Assembly (NCBI GenBank): GCA_013815535.1 | Contig: JACDGC010000047.1 | Span: 1-12,478, forward strand | From: Ktedonobacterales bacterium | GTDB lineage: Bacteria > Chloroflexota > Ktedonobacteria > Ktedonobacterales > JACDGC01 | DNA: 12,478 nt | Direction: 5' to 3' | Shown here: positions 1 through 6,923 of the stretch, piece after piece | How positions within the stretch are numbered: position 1 is the first letter of the stretch | How the letters are laid out: the number at the start of each line of letters is the position of its first letter | Made by a program: the position numbers and the translations under genes | The notes under the pieces: model-generated | Databases searched by the model: none | What the model saw: only the letters and a program-made list of their open reading frames with translations | What the model was told of the DNA's origin: nothing

Positions 1-56
1 CCCCCAGAGCGCCCACCTCTCGTTGTCGTTGCACCCGCCAGTGCGTGGCGTGTTTG

Positions 57-1364
57 TTATGGATGCCCACGCCGCGAAGGGGGCAGCAACCCTGGCACTT
101 GGGTTGGGGCGGGGGTGGGGGGCACTGGCGTCGCCGTGGGGGGCTGAGTGGGGGCGGGAACCGGCGCAGCGGTGGCCCCCCCCGAGACGGGGACGAACTC
201 CAAGGCGTCAGCCCCCAACTGGGCACCATTCTCACCAGTGGCGTTGCTCAGCGTCACCGCTGCGCCCTTGTCGAAGAGATAGACACCCAGGCTCACCCAT
301 TGCGGCCCAGTCGAGACGGTGCCGAAATTGTTTTGAAAGGTGCCCACATGCATCTGGTCGAGCCAGACGGTGGTGCGTTGGCTGCTGGCCGCGCCATTCA
401 GGCTGGTAATGGTGTAGGGTGCCCACTGGCTGCTTGAATTCATCGGGTCGACGTAGGCACCCACTTCGTACCAGCCTTTGCTGGGCAAGGCCGGGTGCCA
501 GGTCGCCGTGGCGGTCGCCGCCCCGGTGACGGTCGCGGCCCAGTGCATGCCACCGTTGATGGTGCCTGCGCCGCTGGCGCTTTGCCAGGTGCCAGTGGCG
601 CTGAAGCCAGCCGAAGCGTCGTCGATGACCGTTGCGCCGTTGCGGGGGGTGTTGTCACCACAGGCCAGGCAGGGCGTCTGCGTGGTGGCAGTGGGGTTGC
701 CCATCCACAGGTAGTAATCGGGCACCGTGTTGGGGTCGGGCTGCGTGCCGCGCCAGCCAAAGGGGTCCATCGGCGCCCAGTGGGGCATCTGGAAGACGGT
801 GAAGTGCAGGTGTGGCCCCGAGGCCGAGCCAGTGCTGCCGCTGGTGGCGATCTGCCACTGCGCGGGCACCTGCTGACCGATGCTGACCAGGATGGCGCTC
901 AGGTGGCAATACATCGTGACATAGTCGATGCCACCATGCATCCCGTGGTCGATGGCCACCCACAGGCCGCCCCCATCCAGATGGTTCGCGGGATTGAACC
1001 AACTGGCACGGATGACGGTGCCAGGGGCGGATGCCAGCACAGGCTCGAAGATCATGTTGATGTCATAGCCATTGTGGCCATCATAGCAATTCACATAGGG
1101 CTGGCAGCCCAGCGCGCCCCCCGTGTGAAAGACCTGCCCATCGTAGCGGGTGAAGGTGCCATTGTTCACATAATTTGGCCCATCGTGGTCAAACAACGAG
1201 GCCGACCGCGTCAGCACCGAAGCATTCCCGTAATAGGGGCGATAGAGAAACGGCGCGGGGATGTCGCGCGGAGCTTTGGCCGCCAAGGCGGGTGACTGGC
1301 CAGCCCCACTCAGCAAGAAGATGGCACAGCCGAGCAGCGCCAGCAGTTTCAGACGTTGCAACAT
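57..1364 (-). CDS. Secreted M23-family metallopeptidase with golvesin-like C-terminal domain
   Basis: Predicted 435-residue exported zinc peptidase, probably cutting peptidoglycan cross-links or surface polypeptides outside the membrane. Residues 1-29 are a Sec signal (basic start MLQRLK, hydrophobic core, cleavage probably after PALA). The LytM/M23 core spans about 90-200: first metal motif HNGYD (H97, D101), YCHLS (H154), and GPHLHF (H185, H187), so the catalytic set looks intact. Residues 245-392 resemble the golvesin/xanthan-lyase-type C-terminal beta domain (VIDDASAGFSATGTW, WYEVGAYV, VSLGVYLFDKG, ADALEFV), likely for binding carbohydrate or surface. The tail (400-425) is Thr/Pro-rich, as in Chloroflexota secreted proteins. 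The start at 1364 was chosen because it puts the signal peptide at the N-terminus and has AGAGAGG 10 nt upstream; longer in-frame starts up to 1526 overlap the upstream gene and add an uncharacteristic basic stretch. Family assignment is strong; substrate is unknown. Confidence 0.88.
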   Translation of the reverse strand: MLQRLKLLALLGCAIFLLSGAGQSPALAAKAPRDIPAPFLYRPYYGNASVLTRSASLFDHDGPNYVNNGTFTRYDGQVFHTGGALGCQPYVNCYDGHNGYDINMIFEPVLASAPGTVIRASWFNPANHLDGGGLWVAIDHGMHGGIDYVTMYCHLSAILVSIGQQVPAQWQIATSGSTGSASGPHLHFTVFQMPHWAPMDPFGWRGTQPDPNTVPDYYLWMGNPTATTQTPCLACGDNTPRNGATVIDDASAGFSATGTWQSASGAGTINGGMHWAATVTGAATATATWHPALPSKGWYEVGAYVDPMNSSSQWAPYTITSLNGAASSQRTTVWLDQMHVGTFQNNFGTVSTGPQWVSLGVYLFDKGAAVTLSNATGENGAQLGADALEFVPVSGGATAAPVPAPTQPPTATPVPPTPAPTQVPGLLPPSRRGHP

Positions 1365-1503
1365 GATTGCGATACCTCTCTGGGGCAGGTGGCGCTCCGT
1401 CGGATGCACGTTGGAAAGTCGGGGCCGCGCTCGTTTCATCGCTCTTGCCGTGCTGCCATCACGCAGCCGGGCGCGGGGCATGCCTCCATGCTGGCGGGGT
1501 GGT

Positions 1504-2796
1504 TCATGGCACCAGGACGGCGACACTCATGGCCTGCACTGCGGTCATCGGCATCAGATGTGGTTGGGCCAGTGACGCGCCCAGGGGGGCGGTGTGCCAC
1601 AGCCGTGCGGGGGCGATGGCCGCGCCGGGGGCAGTGCTCGCGCCCATCGCGGTGAAGGCCAGCGAGCCATCCGGTTGCCAGGTGGGGGCGATGTTGCGTG
1701 GCTGGTGGGTCTGGTCCGGCGCGGCGATGGTGGTGATGGTGCCATCCATCACGTTGGCGACCGCGACCGCGCTGCGCAGTTGACCCGCCACAGCATCGGC
1801 TTGGCTGTCATCAGCATTCAGGCGAGTGACGAAGGCAAGGCGCGAACTATCCGCCGACCAAGTGGGTGCGAAACCATGTCCACCATCCGTCAATGCGATC
1901 TGGCGCTGGCCCGTGGCGTTGGCCGCCATCGTCCACAACCCCGCTGGGCGAAAGGGAATCGTGGAGTCTTCGATGGTTTCGTAGGCGATCTGCCCACCAT
2001 TGGGTGACCAGGCCAGCGCGGCGACATCAGCGGCGGATTGGAAGAGGGGGTGCATGTTCAACCCATCCGGCGTGGCCATATAGACCGTGCTACCCTGACC
2101 CAACCCGGTCGTCAAGCTGAGGATGATGTGCGTGCCGTCTGGCGAAGGCGCGGCGTCGACCAGATCCGTCGCGGGCTGGTCGCCGGGCAGCGCCAGATTC
2201 ACGTGCGTCCCGCTGGCGGCATCAACGATCCACAGTCCCGGATTCCAGGTCGCATCCGACGCGCGCAGCGGCAGGAAGGGGCGAAAGAGGAAATGGTCAC
2301 CATCTGGCAGCCAGTGCAGGAAGTTCCCGGTGGCATCGGTGGGCAATTCGCGCAGGGTGCCCGTGGTGGTCGCAACGATCCACACGTGGTCACCGTGCTC
2401 GTGCATGCCGTCGATAGCCAGCCACTGCTGGTTGGGCGACAAGTCCAGCGCGGCGATGGTGTCGGTCGCTTCACTGCCGAAACCACCAGGCAGGGTCGCC
2501 ACCAGCAGATGCGTCGCGGGGTCATCCGAGGCCATCAGCGCGAAACCCTGGCCCTGCCGCTCGATGGTGTAGGCCCGCTGATGTGGCAGGGTCGCCAGGC
2601 GACGCGCAGGGGGGTAGGCCGCTGGGCCAATGGCCTGTTGCCCGGCGCTGGCCTGGCCCACGTCAACGTTGGTGACGTGCCAGGCGAACACGACCAGCGG
2701 CACCACCACTGCCAGCGCGCTCAGCGTGACGACCAAGCGCAGCCGCGCCCGCTGCTGTGGATGGGTCATGCCCCGTTGCCCTGTGCTTCGCTTCAC
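1504..2796 (-). CDS. Membrane-anchored TolB/PD40-like beta-propeller protein
   Basis: About 430 residues. A short basic N-terminus and one hydrophobic segment (about 19-40, LRLVVTLSALAVVVPLVVFA) suggest an uncleaved anchor with the rest outside the membrane. Six PD40/WD40-like repeats follow: LDLSPNQQWLAI (117), WLPDGDHFLF (162), PSPDGTHIIL (217), AWSPNGGQIAY (262), TWSADSSRLAF (312) and TWQPDGSLAF (372), which fit a six-bladed propeller. Such domains are usually protein-interaction or sensor modules; no catalytic residues are visible. The start is a GTG at 2796, chosen because GAAGGGG lies 7 nt upstream; ATG at 2769 and ATG at 2838 are alternatives with weaker ribosome-binding sites. It precedes the M23 peptidase on the same strand with a 139-bp gap in which I see no clear promoter or terminator, so the two may be co-transcribed. 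The specific role is unknown. Confidence 0.85.
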   Translation of the reverse strand: MKRSTGQRGMTHPQQRARLRLVVTLSALAVVVPLVVFAWHVTNVDVGQASAGQQAIGPAAYPPARRLATLPHQRAYTIERQGQGFALMASDDPATHLLVATLPGGFGSEATDTIAALDLSPNQQWLAIDGMHEHGDHVWIVATTTGTLRELPTDATGNFLHWLPDGDHFLFRPFLPLRASDATWNPGLWIVDAASGTHVNLALPGDQPATDLVDAAPSPDGTHIILSLTTGLGQGSTVYMATPDGLNMHPLFQSAADVAALAWSPNGGQIAYETIEDSTIPFRPAGLWTMAANATGQRQIALTDGGHGFAPTWSADSSRLAFVTRLNADDSQADAVAGQLRSAVAVANVMDGTITTIAAPDQTHQPRNIAPTWQPDGSLAFTAMGASTAPGAAIAPARLWHTAPLGASLAQPHLMPMTAVQAMSVAVLVP

Positions 2797-2826
2797 GTTT
2801 GCACCCCTTCGGTTTGTGTAGCCTTC

Positions 2827-2856
2827 TCTTGTGTTCATCGACGCGATGACACAAGA
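2827..2856. promoter_or_regulatory. Near-perfect 13-bp inverted repeat in divergent intergenic region
   Basis: The left arm TCTTGTGTTCATCG and right arm CGATGACACAAGA pair as 7 + 6 bp around one unpaired T, with the 3-nt centre ACG. It lies 31-60 nt upstream of the GTG start of the minus-strand PD40 gene, between divergent genes. It could be a repressor operator in DNA or a hairpin in the PD40 5' leader. It is not a plausible terminator, since no transcript is expected to end here and no T-run follows. Confidence 0.55.
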
Positions 2857-2864
2857 CATAAAGC

Positions 2865-2895
2865 ACAAGATGGTGGGGCGATAGTCCCATCTTGT
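2865..2895. promoter_or_regulatory. Second inverted repeat, ACAAGATGG / CCATCTTGT
   Basis: ACAAGATGG (2865-2873) and its exact reverse complement CCATCTTGT (2887-2895) are separated by 13 nt. The outer six bases ACAAGA/TCTTGT are the same as the outer six bases of the neighbouring repeat at 2827-2856, so the intergenic region carries four copies of one half-site. A shared operator for the divergent PD40 and FAD-oxidoreductase genes is inferred. Confidence 0.5.
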
Positions 2896-2967
2896 CTACG
2901 GGGGTGCGGTGCGGAGATCGTGGCAGGGTCGCCTATGGGACGCTGGCCCCCGCGCACGCGTCGTGCA

Positions 2968-2976
2968 TGCTATAGT
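2968..2976 (+). promoter_or_regulatory. Extended -10 promoter TGcTATAGT for the oxidoreductase operon
   Basis: TGC followed by TATAGT at 2971-2976 matches an extended -10 element (5 of 6 to TATAAT). The usual start point about 7 nt downstream would fall at or next to the ATG at 2984, and no Shine-Dalgarno lies before that ATG, so the mRNA may be leaderless. No good -35 hexamer is visible (CCCCGC at the expected place). Confidence 0.5.
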
Positions 2977-2983
2977 AGTGAAC

Positions 2984-4498
2984 ATGATGCAAGAAGAAAC
3001 ATTTGATGTCATCGTGATCGGCGCGGGCTTGGGCGGTCTGCTGAGCGCCGCGCAATTTTTGGAACGCGGGCAGCGCGTGGCGGTGGTAGAGCGGTTGGGC
3101 CACGTTGGCGGGCGCTTCACCGCCAAGACGTTCGGTGGGGCCCAGGTCAGCACTGGCGCGGTGCACATGCTGCCCTTTGGCAGCAATGGCGTGCTGGCGG
3201 CGATGCTGCGCGACCTGGCGGTGCCCCACCATGTCTTCGATGCGGAAGTCTTCGGCTCGTTTTACCTGCGCGGACGGCAGATCCCGGTGCGCTCGATGCT
3301 GAGCATGGCGCGTGTGCTGGGGCCACGTGAATTTGGCTGCCTGATGCGGTTGGGCGCAGCGATGTTCTTGCGGCACCCGCGACCAGAGGAGCGATCTCTA
3401 TCATTTCGCGCTTGGCTGGTGCACCAGGGCGTGACGCGCGCGACCTATCCCACCATCGTTGCGTTCTTTGAACGCGTCAGCCACTTCACCCTCAGCGTCG
3501 ATCTGGATCAAGTGAGTTACCCCGAGGTTTGCGAGACGACCAAAAATATGTTTCGCTATGGGCCGCCGGGGATCGTCGCGGGTGGGTGCGCCGCCGTAGC
3601 CCGCGCCCTGGAAGCGCGCATCCGGGCTGCGGGCGGCACGCTGTTGCTGCACCACGATGTGCCCCAAGTGCTGACGGAAGCGGGCACGGCGGTGGGCGTG
3701 CGCTTGGTGAACCGCGCAACGGGCGAGATGCGCGCTATCCATGCGCCACTGATTGTCAGCGATATTGGTGGCGCGGCGACCAATCGCCTGATCGCTGACG
3801 CGGCCAACGCTGACCAGAGCGAACCGCCCAGCCAAGGCGCGACGGGGCTCAAGACGCACGTGCTCAGCAAGCGCTCCCTCATCCCCCACCGGGGCATCAT
3901 GTATTGCTTGGACACCACGCGCATCGCGGGCATCGTCCAGCCGACCAACAGCGATCCAGGGCTAGCCCCCCCAGGCGAGCACCTCATCATCAGCCATCAG
4001 CTTTGGCGACCCGACCGCGAAACCATCGCCGAGGCCCGCGCGCATGCCCTGGCCGACCTGACACGCATCCTGGGGCCGCAGACGGCGAACGGGTGGCACG
4101 TGTTGACGATGAGCCAATACCACGATGCCTGGCCCGTCAACCGCGCCGTGCAGGGCCACGACGACGCCCCCACCACCCCGGTGCCGGGTCTCTATCTCGT
4201 GGGTGACGCCGTGAAGCCCTCGGGGTATCTCATGGTGGAAGGCGTCGCCCAAAGCGTGAACGTGGTGTTGGACCTCGTGGAACGGAATGGCAGCCACGTC
4301 GCCCCCAAGCCATCACGGCGCCGGGCCCTCACCTGGCTGGTCGCACCGCCCGCGCCCCAGCGGCAGCCACCACCGCCCGCCGTTGCTGAGGGTGCTCCCC
4401 TGCAACCCGCGCCGCGCAAGCGTGACGTGGCCCAGAAGACAGCGCACCTGACACCTGCCGCAACGGGGGAGGAGATAGCCCCCGAAAGGATCGATTGA
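2984..4498 (+). CDS. FAD-dependent phytoene-desaturase-type oxidoreductase
   Basis: A 504-residue flavoprotein of the amine-oxidase/phytoene-desaturase (CrtI-like) superfamily. The N-terminus carries the Rossmann FAD-binding motif VIGAGLGG (11-18) with the ribose-binding acidic residue E36 after a beta strand (VAVVE), then GGR (42-44). The C-terminal FAD signature PGLYLVGDAVKPSGYLMVEG (401-420) closes the fold. Length up to about residue 435 is normal for the family; the last 65 or so residues are an extra Pro/Arg/Ala-rich tail that looks disordered. The substrate cannot be read from sequence: relatives desaturate or isomerise carotenoids, oxidise prenyl-like lipids or act on amines. No carotenoid synthase is next door. 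ATG at 2984 or 2987 is the start; longer in-frame versions from 2909 would cover the -10 element and add non-family sequence. The stop is 3 nt before the next gene, so the two are co-transcribed. Confidence 0.88.
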   Translation: MMQEETFDVIVIGAGLGGLLSAAQFLERGQRVAVVERLGHVGGRFTAKTFGGAQVSTGAVHMLPFGSNGVLAAMLRDLAVPHHVFDAEVFGSFYLRGRQIPVRSMLSMARVLGPREFGCLMRLGAAMFLRHPRPEERSLSFRAWLVHQGVTRATYPTIVAFFERVSHFTLSVDLDQVSYPEVCETTKNMFRYGPPGIVAGGCAAVARALEARIRAAGGTLLLHHDVPQVLTEAGTAVGVRLVNRATGEMRAIHAPLIVSDIGGAATNRLIADAANADQSEPPSQGATGLKTHVLSKRSLIPHRGIMYCLDTTRIAGIVQPTNSDPGLAPPGEHLIISHQLWRPDRETIAEARAHALADLTRILGPQTANGWHVLTMSQYHDAWPVNRAVQGHDDAPTTPVPGLYLVGDAVKPSGYLMVEGVAQSVNVVLDLVERNGSHVAPKPSRRRALTWLVAPPAPQRQPPPPAVAEGAPLQPAPRKRDVAQKTAHLTPAATGEEIAPERID

Positions 4499-4501
4499 GC
4501 C

Positions 4502-5602
4502 ATGGCATTGAAGTTGCATATCGTCATTCATGGGGCGGGGCCAGCCTTTGTGCGCGAGCCGGGGTGCCCCTGCGTGCGGTGCGCGGAGCCGCAATTGGGG
4601 AACAAGCCCTCGCCGCAAGACGTGGCGGATCTGCTGGCGTGGGCACGCGGCGCGCACACCTCTGCATCGCTGGTGATCGAAAATGACGGCATTGCGGTCG
4701 ATCATACCCTGGTCGACTGTGGCATGGGCGTGATGAACAATCTGGCGGCGCTGGCGACGCCCGCGCGGGGGCAGCCGATCGCCCGCGTCCTGGTCACCCA
4801 TGGCCACCTGGACCACATCGCCGGGATCGATGGCCTGCTGCATTCGCTCAAAAAGGCGCGCACCGCTGGGGATTTCAGCGAAGATGAACAACCGCTGCCT
4901 CTGCCGCTCTACACCACCCAGCGCACGTGGGAACGCTATTTGGGACCAAATCCGGAGCAACCGGGGGACGCGGGCATCTTGCACCGCGCCCACGACAACA
5001 TGCGCTTGGTGGATGTCACGGCTGCCGCACGCGCCCTGGCCCCCATCGTCGTGCATCCCGCGCTGCACATCACGCCCATCCCCGCCGAACATCTGGATGG
5101 CGGCGTCAACTATCTATGCGAGTTTTGGCCGAGTGGCGGCGCCAGCCGGGGCACAGCACTGCGTGTGGGGTTGTGCTGGGATCTGCGGGCCTTCCCTGCT
5201 GGCGCAGCGACGGATTATTGGCAAGGGATCGCGCTGGACCCCCGCGCGGGCACGCTGTACGAACGGATGGCGGGGCTGGACCTGCTGCTGATCGAGATGA
5301 CGAATTGGCGACCAGCCCCGGGGCACATCAGCTTCGAGGCAGACCCAGCGGTCGGCTACGGGGTGCGCGACCTCATCGACGCATGGGCACCCCGACAGAC
5401 GCGCATCGTCCACTATTCTGGCTGGAACGACCGCCAAAGCACCAACGGCACTTGGCTGCGCGGCGAGGCCGCCACCCGCAACGGCAATCCCGCGCAAGGC
5501 CCAGTCAGCGACCGCCAGTTGCGCCGTGCCTTACGGGCGGCGCTCCCCGACGGGACGGCCATCGATGTCGGGCAAGCGGGCATGAGTTTGACCCTTGGTT
5601 GA
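4502..5602 (+). CDS. MBL-fold metallohydrolase, PhnP/PqqB-like
   Basis: A 366-residue metallo-beta-lactamase-fold protein. Near the N-terminus GCPCVRC (C22, C24, C27) matches the structural zinc knuckle typical of PhnP/PqqB-type members. The metal site is THGHLDH (H100, H102, D104, H105), with H197 (PAEHLDGG), D227 (LCWDL) and H304 (RIVHYSG) as likely remaining ligands, so it should be an active dinuclear-metal hydrolase. PhnP-type relatives cleave cyclic phosphodiesters; PqqB acts in PQQ formation. No phosphonate or pqq genes are nearby, so I do not transfer either role. It begins 3 nt after the flavoprotein stop, with AAAGGA 11 nt upstream inside that gene, which suggests translational coupling and a shared task such as maturing or detoxifying a product of the oxidoreductase (inference). 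Residue H197 as a ligand is assigned by position only. Confidence 0.86.
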   Translation: MALKLHIVIHGAGPAFVREPGCPCVRCAEPQLGNKPSPQDVADLLAWARGAHTSASLVIENDGIAVDHTLVDCGMGVMNNLAALATPARGQPIARVLVTHGHLDHIAGIDGLLHSLKKARTAGDFSEDEQPLPLPLYTTQRTWERYLGPNPEQPGDAGILHRAHDNMRLVDVTAAARALAPIVVHPALHITPIPAEHLDGGVNYLCEFWPSGGASRGTALRVGLCWDLRAFPAGAATDYWQGIALDPRAGTLYERMAGLDLLLIEMTNWRPAPGHISFEADPAVGYGVRDLIDAWAPRQTRIVHYSGWNDRQSTNGTWLRGEAATRNGNPAQGPVSDRQLRRALRAALPDGTAIDVGQAGMSLTLG

Positions 5603-5623
5603 TGCAAGGGTTGGTGGTACAAT
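5591..5623 (+). promoter_or_regulatory. Promoter for the Imm33-like gene, overlapped by an inverted repeat
   Basis: TTGGTT (5595-5600), a 17-nt spacer and TGG-TACAAT (-10 at 5618-5623) form a plausible sigma70-type promoter with an extended -10; transcription would start near 5630, ahead of AAGGAG at 5644-5649. The inverted repeat ACCCTTG (5591-5597) / CAAGGGT (5605-5611), loop 7 nt, straddles the upstream gene's stop codon and covers the -35 box. It may be an operator, or a weak terminator for the upstream operon; there is no T-run. Confidence 0.5.
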
Positions 5624-5660
5624 GGGGACGATTTCGCGAGCTTAAGGAGCACGTGCAGGC

Positions 5661-6356
5661 ATGCAGATTCGCTTGGAGACGCGCAGCGATGGGTTGCAAC
5701 GCTTGGTGACCCAAGGACTGAGCGAGTTCACCCAACAGGAATTCGCGCTGGAACTGTTGGGTGATGTCACCGAGAACGAAGGCAACCAGGTCTTGCGCTA
5801 CATCGGAGACTACGTCGCCTCGTCACGCCAGCAGATCATGGCGAATGAGACGATGCGCTATGGCTGGTCGACGCTGCACTTCGCCCAAGATGTCGGCACG
5901 GATATCCTGACGGTCGAAGAGCTGGCCGAACCGCTCTCCATCGGCGCAGAGACGTATGTGCGCGGGGCGGTCACGGCCATCGGCATCTTGCGCGACCAAG
6001 ACGAAACCGTGAAACGCAACGGCATGCGCGCTCCTGGCCATCACCCGCACCGCTCCGAAAAAGCCGTCATCTGCCGCCGCGTCTCGCCCAATCTGGATTG
6101 GCGCGTCATCGTCTTTGATCGCGTGCAGGCTCGCCAGGACGATCAGAGCGGTTGGTTCATCGGTTGCGGCAGCAGCAGCCATGACCACAATGACGTCAAC
6201 GAACTGGCGACGCTGCACCTCGTCTATCTCGTGGACCGCGAGCCGCGCACGCTCTCATACCTGGCACTGCCCGGCGAGAGCCGCGTCGTCTTCGAGCAGC
6301 GGCGCATCATCGTCTTTGGCCCTGGCGAGGAAGAGGGCCATCTAGACCGCTCATAA
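5661..6356 (+). CDS. Imm33/DUF2185-like domain protein with unknown N-terminal half
   Basis: 231 residues, cytoplasmic (no signal or membrane segment). Residues about 135-212 resemble the DUF2185/Imm33 fold known from immunity proteins of polymorphic toxin systems: AVICRRVSP, then DDQSGWFIGCG (160-170, the characteristic D-x-GW region), DVNELATLHLVYLVD and YLALPGESRVVFE (200-212). The first 130 residues are acidic and mostly helical by look (FTQQEFALELLGDV), with no recognised family. The ATG at 5661 is preceded by AAGGAG with an 11-nt gap. It has its own promoter and is followed after 18 nt by a DUF5946 gene, so they form a two-gene unit. No toxin gene is adjacent; DUF2185 also occurs outside toxin loci, so immunity is only one possibility. 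The domain call comes from remembered family pattern, not a search. Confidence 0.7.
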   Translation: MQIRLETRSDGLQRLVTQGLSEFTQQEFALELLGDVTENEGNQVLRYIGDYVASSRQQIMANETMRYGWSTLHFAQDVGTDILTVEELAEPLSIGAETYVRGAVTAIGILRDQDETVKRNGMRAPGHHPHRSEKAVICRRVSPNLDWRVIVFDRVQARQDDQSGWFIGCGSSSHDHNDVNELATLHLVYLVDREPRTLSYLALPGESRVVFEQRRIIVFGPGEEEGHLDRS

Positions 6357-6374
6357 CACACGCAGGGGGCATGA

Positions 6375-6851
6375 ATGCCAGCCGATAGCACACCCTGCCC
6401 AGAATGCGGCGCGGCCATCAGTGGTGGCCGGGAAGGCTGCCAGGCGCAAATGGATGCCCTCAACGCCCGCGCCCGCTCCGATGTGCGCTACGCATCGACA
6501 GCGCGCCTGGCCTTCGACACCTATTGCATGCAACACCCCGCGACGTATTGCGTCTCGGCGAAGTCGTATGCTGCCCATCTGATGGGGTTGTGTTGTGGTG
6601 TAGATTTCGCCGGGAACCCCGTGATCTACACCGCGCTCCAGCGCTGGTTGAATGGCTCCAAGGCGCTCACGAAGCCCCCCGTGCCGCCCGAGCGCGGCAG
6701 CATGACGGTGCGCGATGTCGCCGCCGCCACGACGCCCCAGACCTATGCCCAGGCGGTTCAGCACTGGGCTGCCACCGTCTGGGCCGATTATCAGTCACAG
6801 CACGCGCTCGCACATGACTGGATCGCGGCGGCGCTGGCTGCCGACAGATGA
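6375..6851 (+). CDS. DUF5946 family protein
   Basis: 158 residues, soluble. It opens with a CPECG zinc-ribbon-like motif (C8, C11) and a third cysteine at C22, then AFDTYCMQHP (46-55) and the helix AAHLMGLCCGVDF (66-78), which together are the pattern of the DUF5946 family, common in Chloroflexota and Actinomycetota and without a known function. The conserved D48, Y50, Q53-H54-P55 and H68 could bind a metal or form a site with the cysteines (inference). Length is normal. ATG at 6375 has AGGGGG 5 nt upstream; the gene lies 18 nt behind the Imm33-like gene and is probably translated from the same mRNA. Its 3' end converges with the RibD-C-family gene on the other strand. Confidence 0.78.
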   Translation: MPADSTPCPECGAAISGGREGCQAQMDALNARARSDVRYASTARLAFDTYCMQHPATYCVSAKSYAAHLMGLCCGVDFAGNPVIYTALQRWLNGSKALTKPPVPPERGSMTVRDVAAATTPQTYAQAVQHWAATVWADYQSQHALAHDWIAAALAADR

Positions 6852-6860
6852 TGGGTCATC

Positions 6861-6923
6861 ACCTGCCAGCAAGCAGCACAACAGGCAGGTATGTGCGCTA
6901 TCTGTTTGCTGGCACATAGCGCA
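6861..6923. terminator. Overlapping hairpins between convergent genes (possible bidirectional terminator)
   Basis: Three inverted repeats share this 63-bp stretch. TGCCAGCAAGCAG (6864-6876) pairs with CTGTTTGCTGGCA (6902-6914) as 13 bp with one G-U. ACCTGCC (6861-6867) pairs with GGCAGGT (6884-6890). TGCGCTAT (6894-6901) pairs with ATAGCGCA (6916-6923). The long hairpin excludes the other two. The position between two converging 3' ends suggests transcript ending or 3'-end protection, but there is no T-run on either strand, so intrinsic termination is not assured. Confidence 0.4.

Noticed and set aside
1..56. Left edge of the window
   Set aside because: Too short to call; no gene, hairpin or promoter could be supported after the M23 gene's stop.
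495..1295. 266-codon plus-strand ORF
   Set aside because: Exactly antisense to the M23 peptidase gene, whose domains and catalytic motifs are clear; low-complexity translation with no domain. It is a by-product of G+C-rich codon use.
1326..1334. LLGC as a lipobox in the M23 protein (residues 10-13)
   Set aside because: Too close to the N-terminus and within the hydrophobic core, with Leu at the -2 position; the PALA-A site after residue 28 fits a normal signal peptidase I cleavage.
1365..1503. Promoter or terminator between the PD40 and M23 genes
   Set aside because: Only a short GGCATGCC-type palindrome is present, with no convincing -35/-10 pair and no T-run. Apart from the M23 gene's own ribosome-binding site (AGAGAGG), the gap is left unannotated.
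2827..2895. Hairpins as intrinsic terminators
   Set aside because: They lie between divergent genes, where no transcript is expected to end, and no T-run follows on either strand.
2038..3006. 322-codon plus-strand ORF
   Set aside because: Antisense to the PD40 gene and running through the divergent regulatory region; Arg/Gly/Gln-rich translation without any family pattern.
4313..5092. 259-codon minus-strand ORF
   Set aside because: Antisense to the MBL hydrolase and the tail of the flavoprotein gene, both of which have clear motifs.
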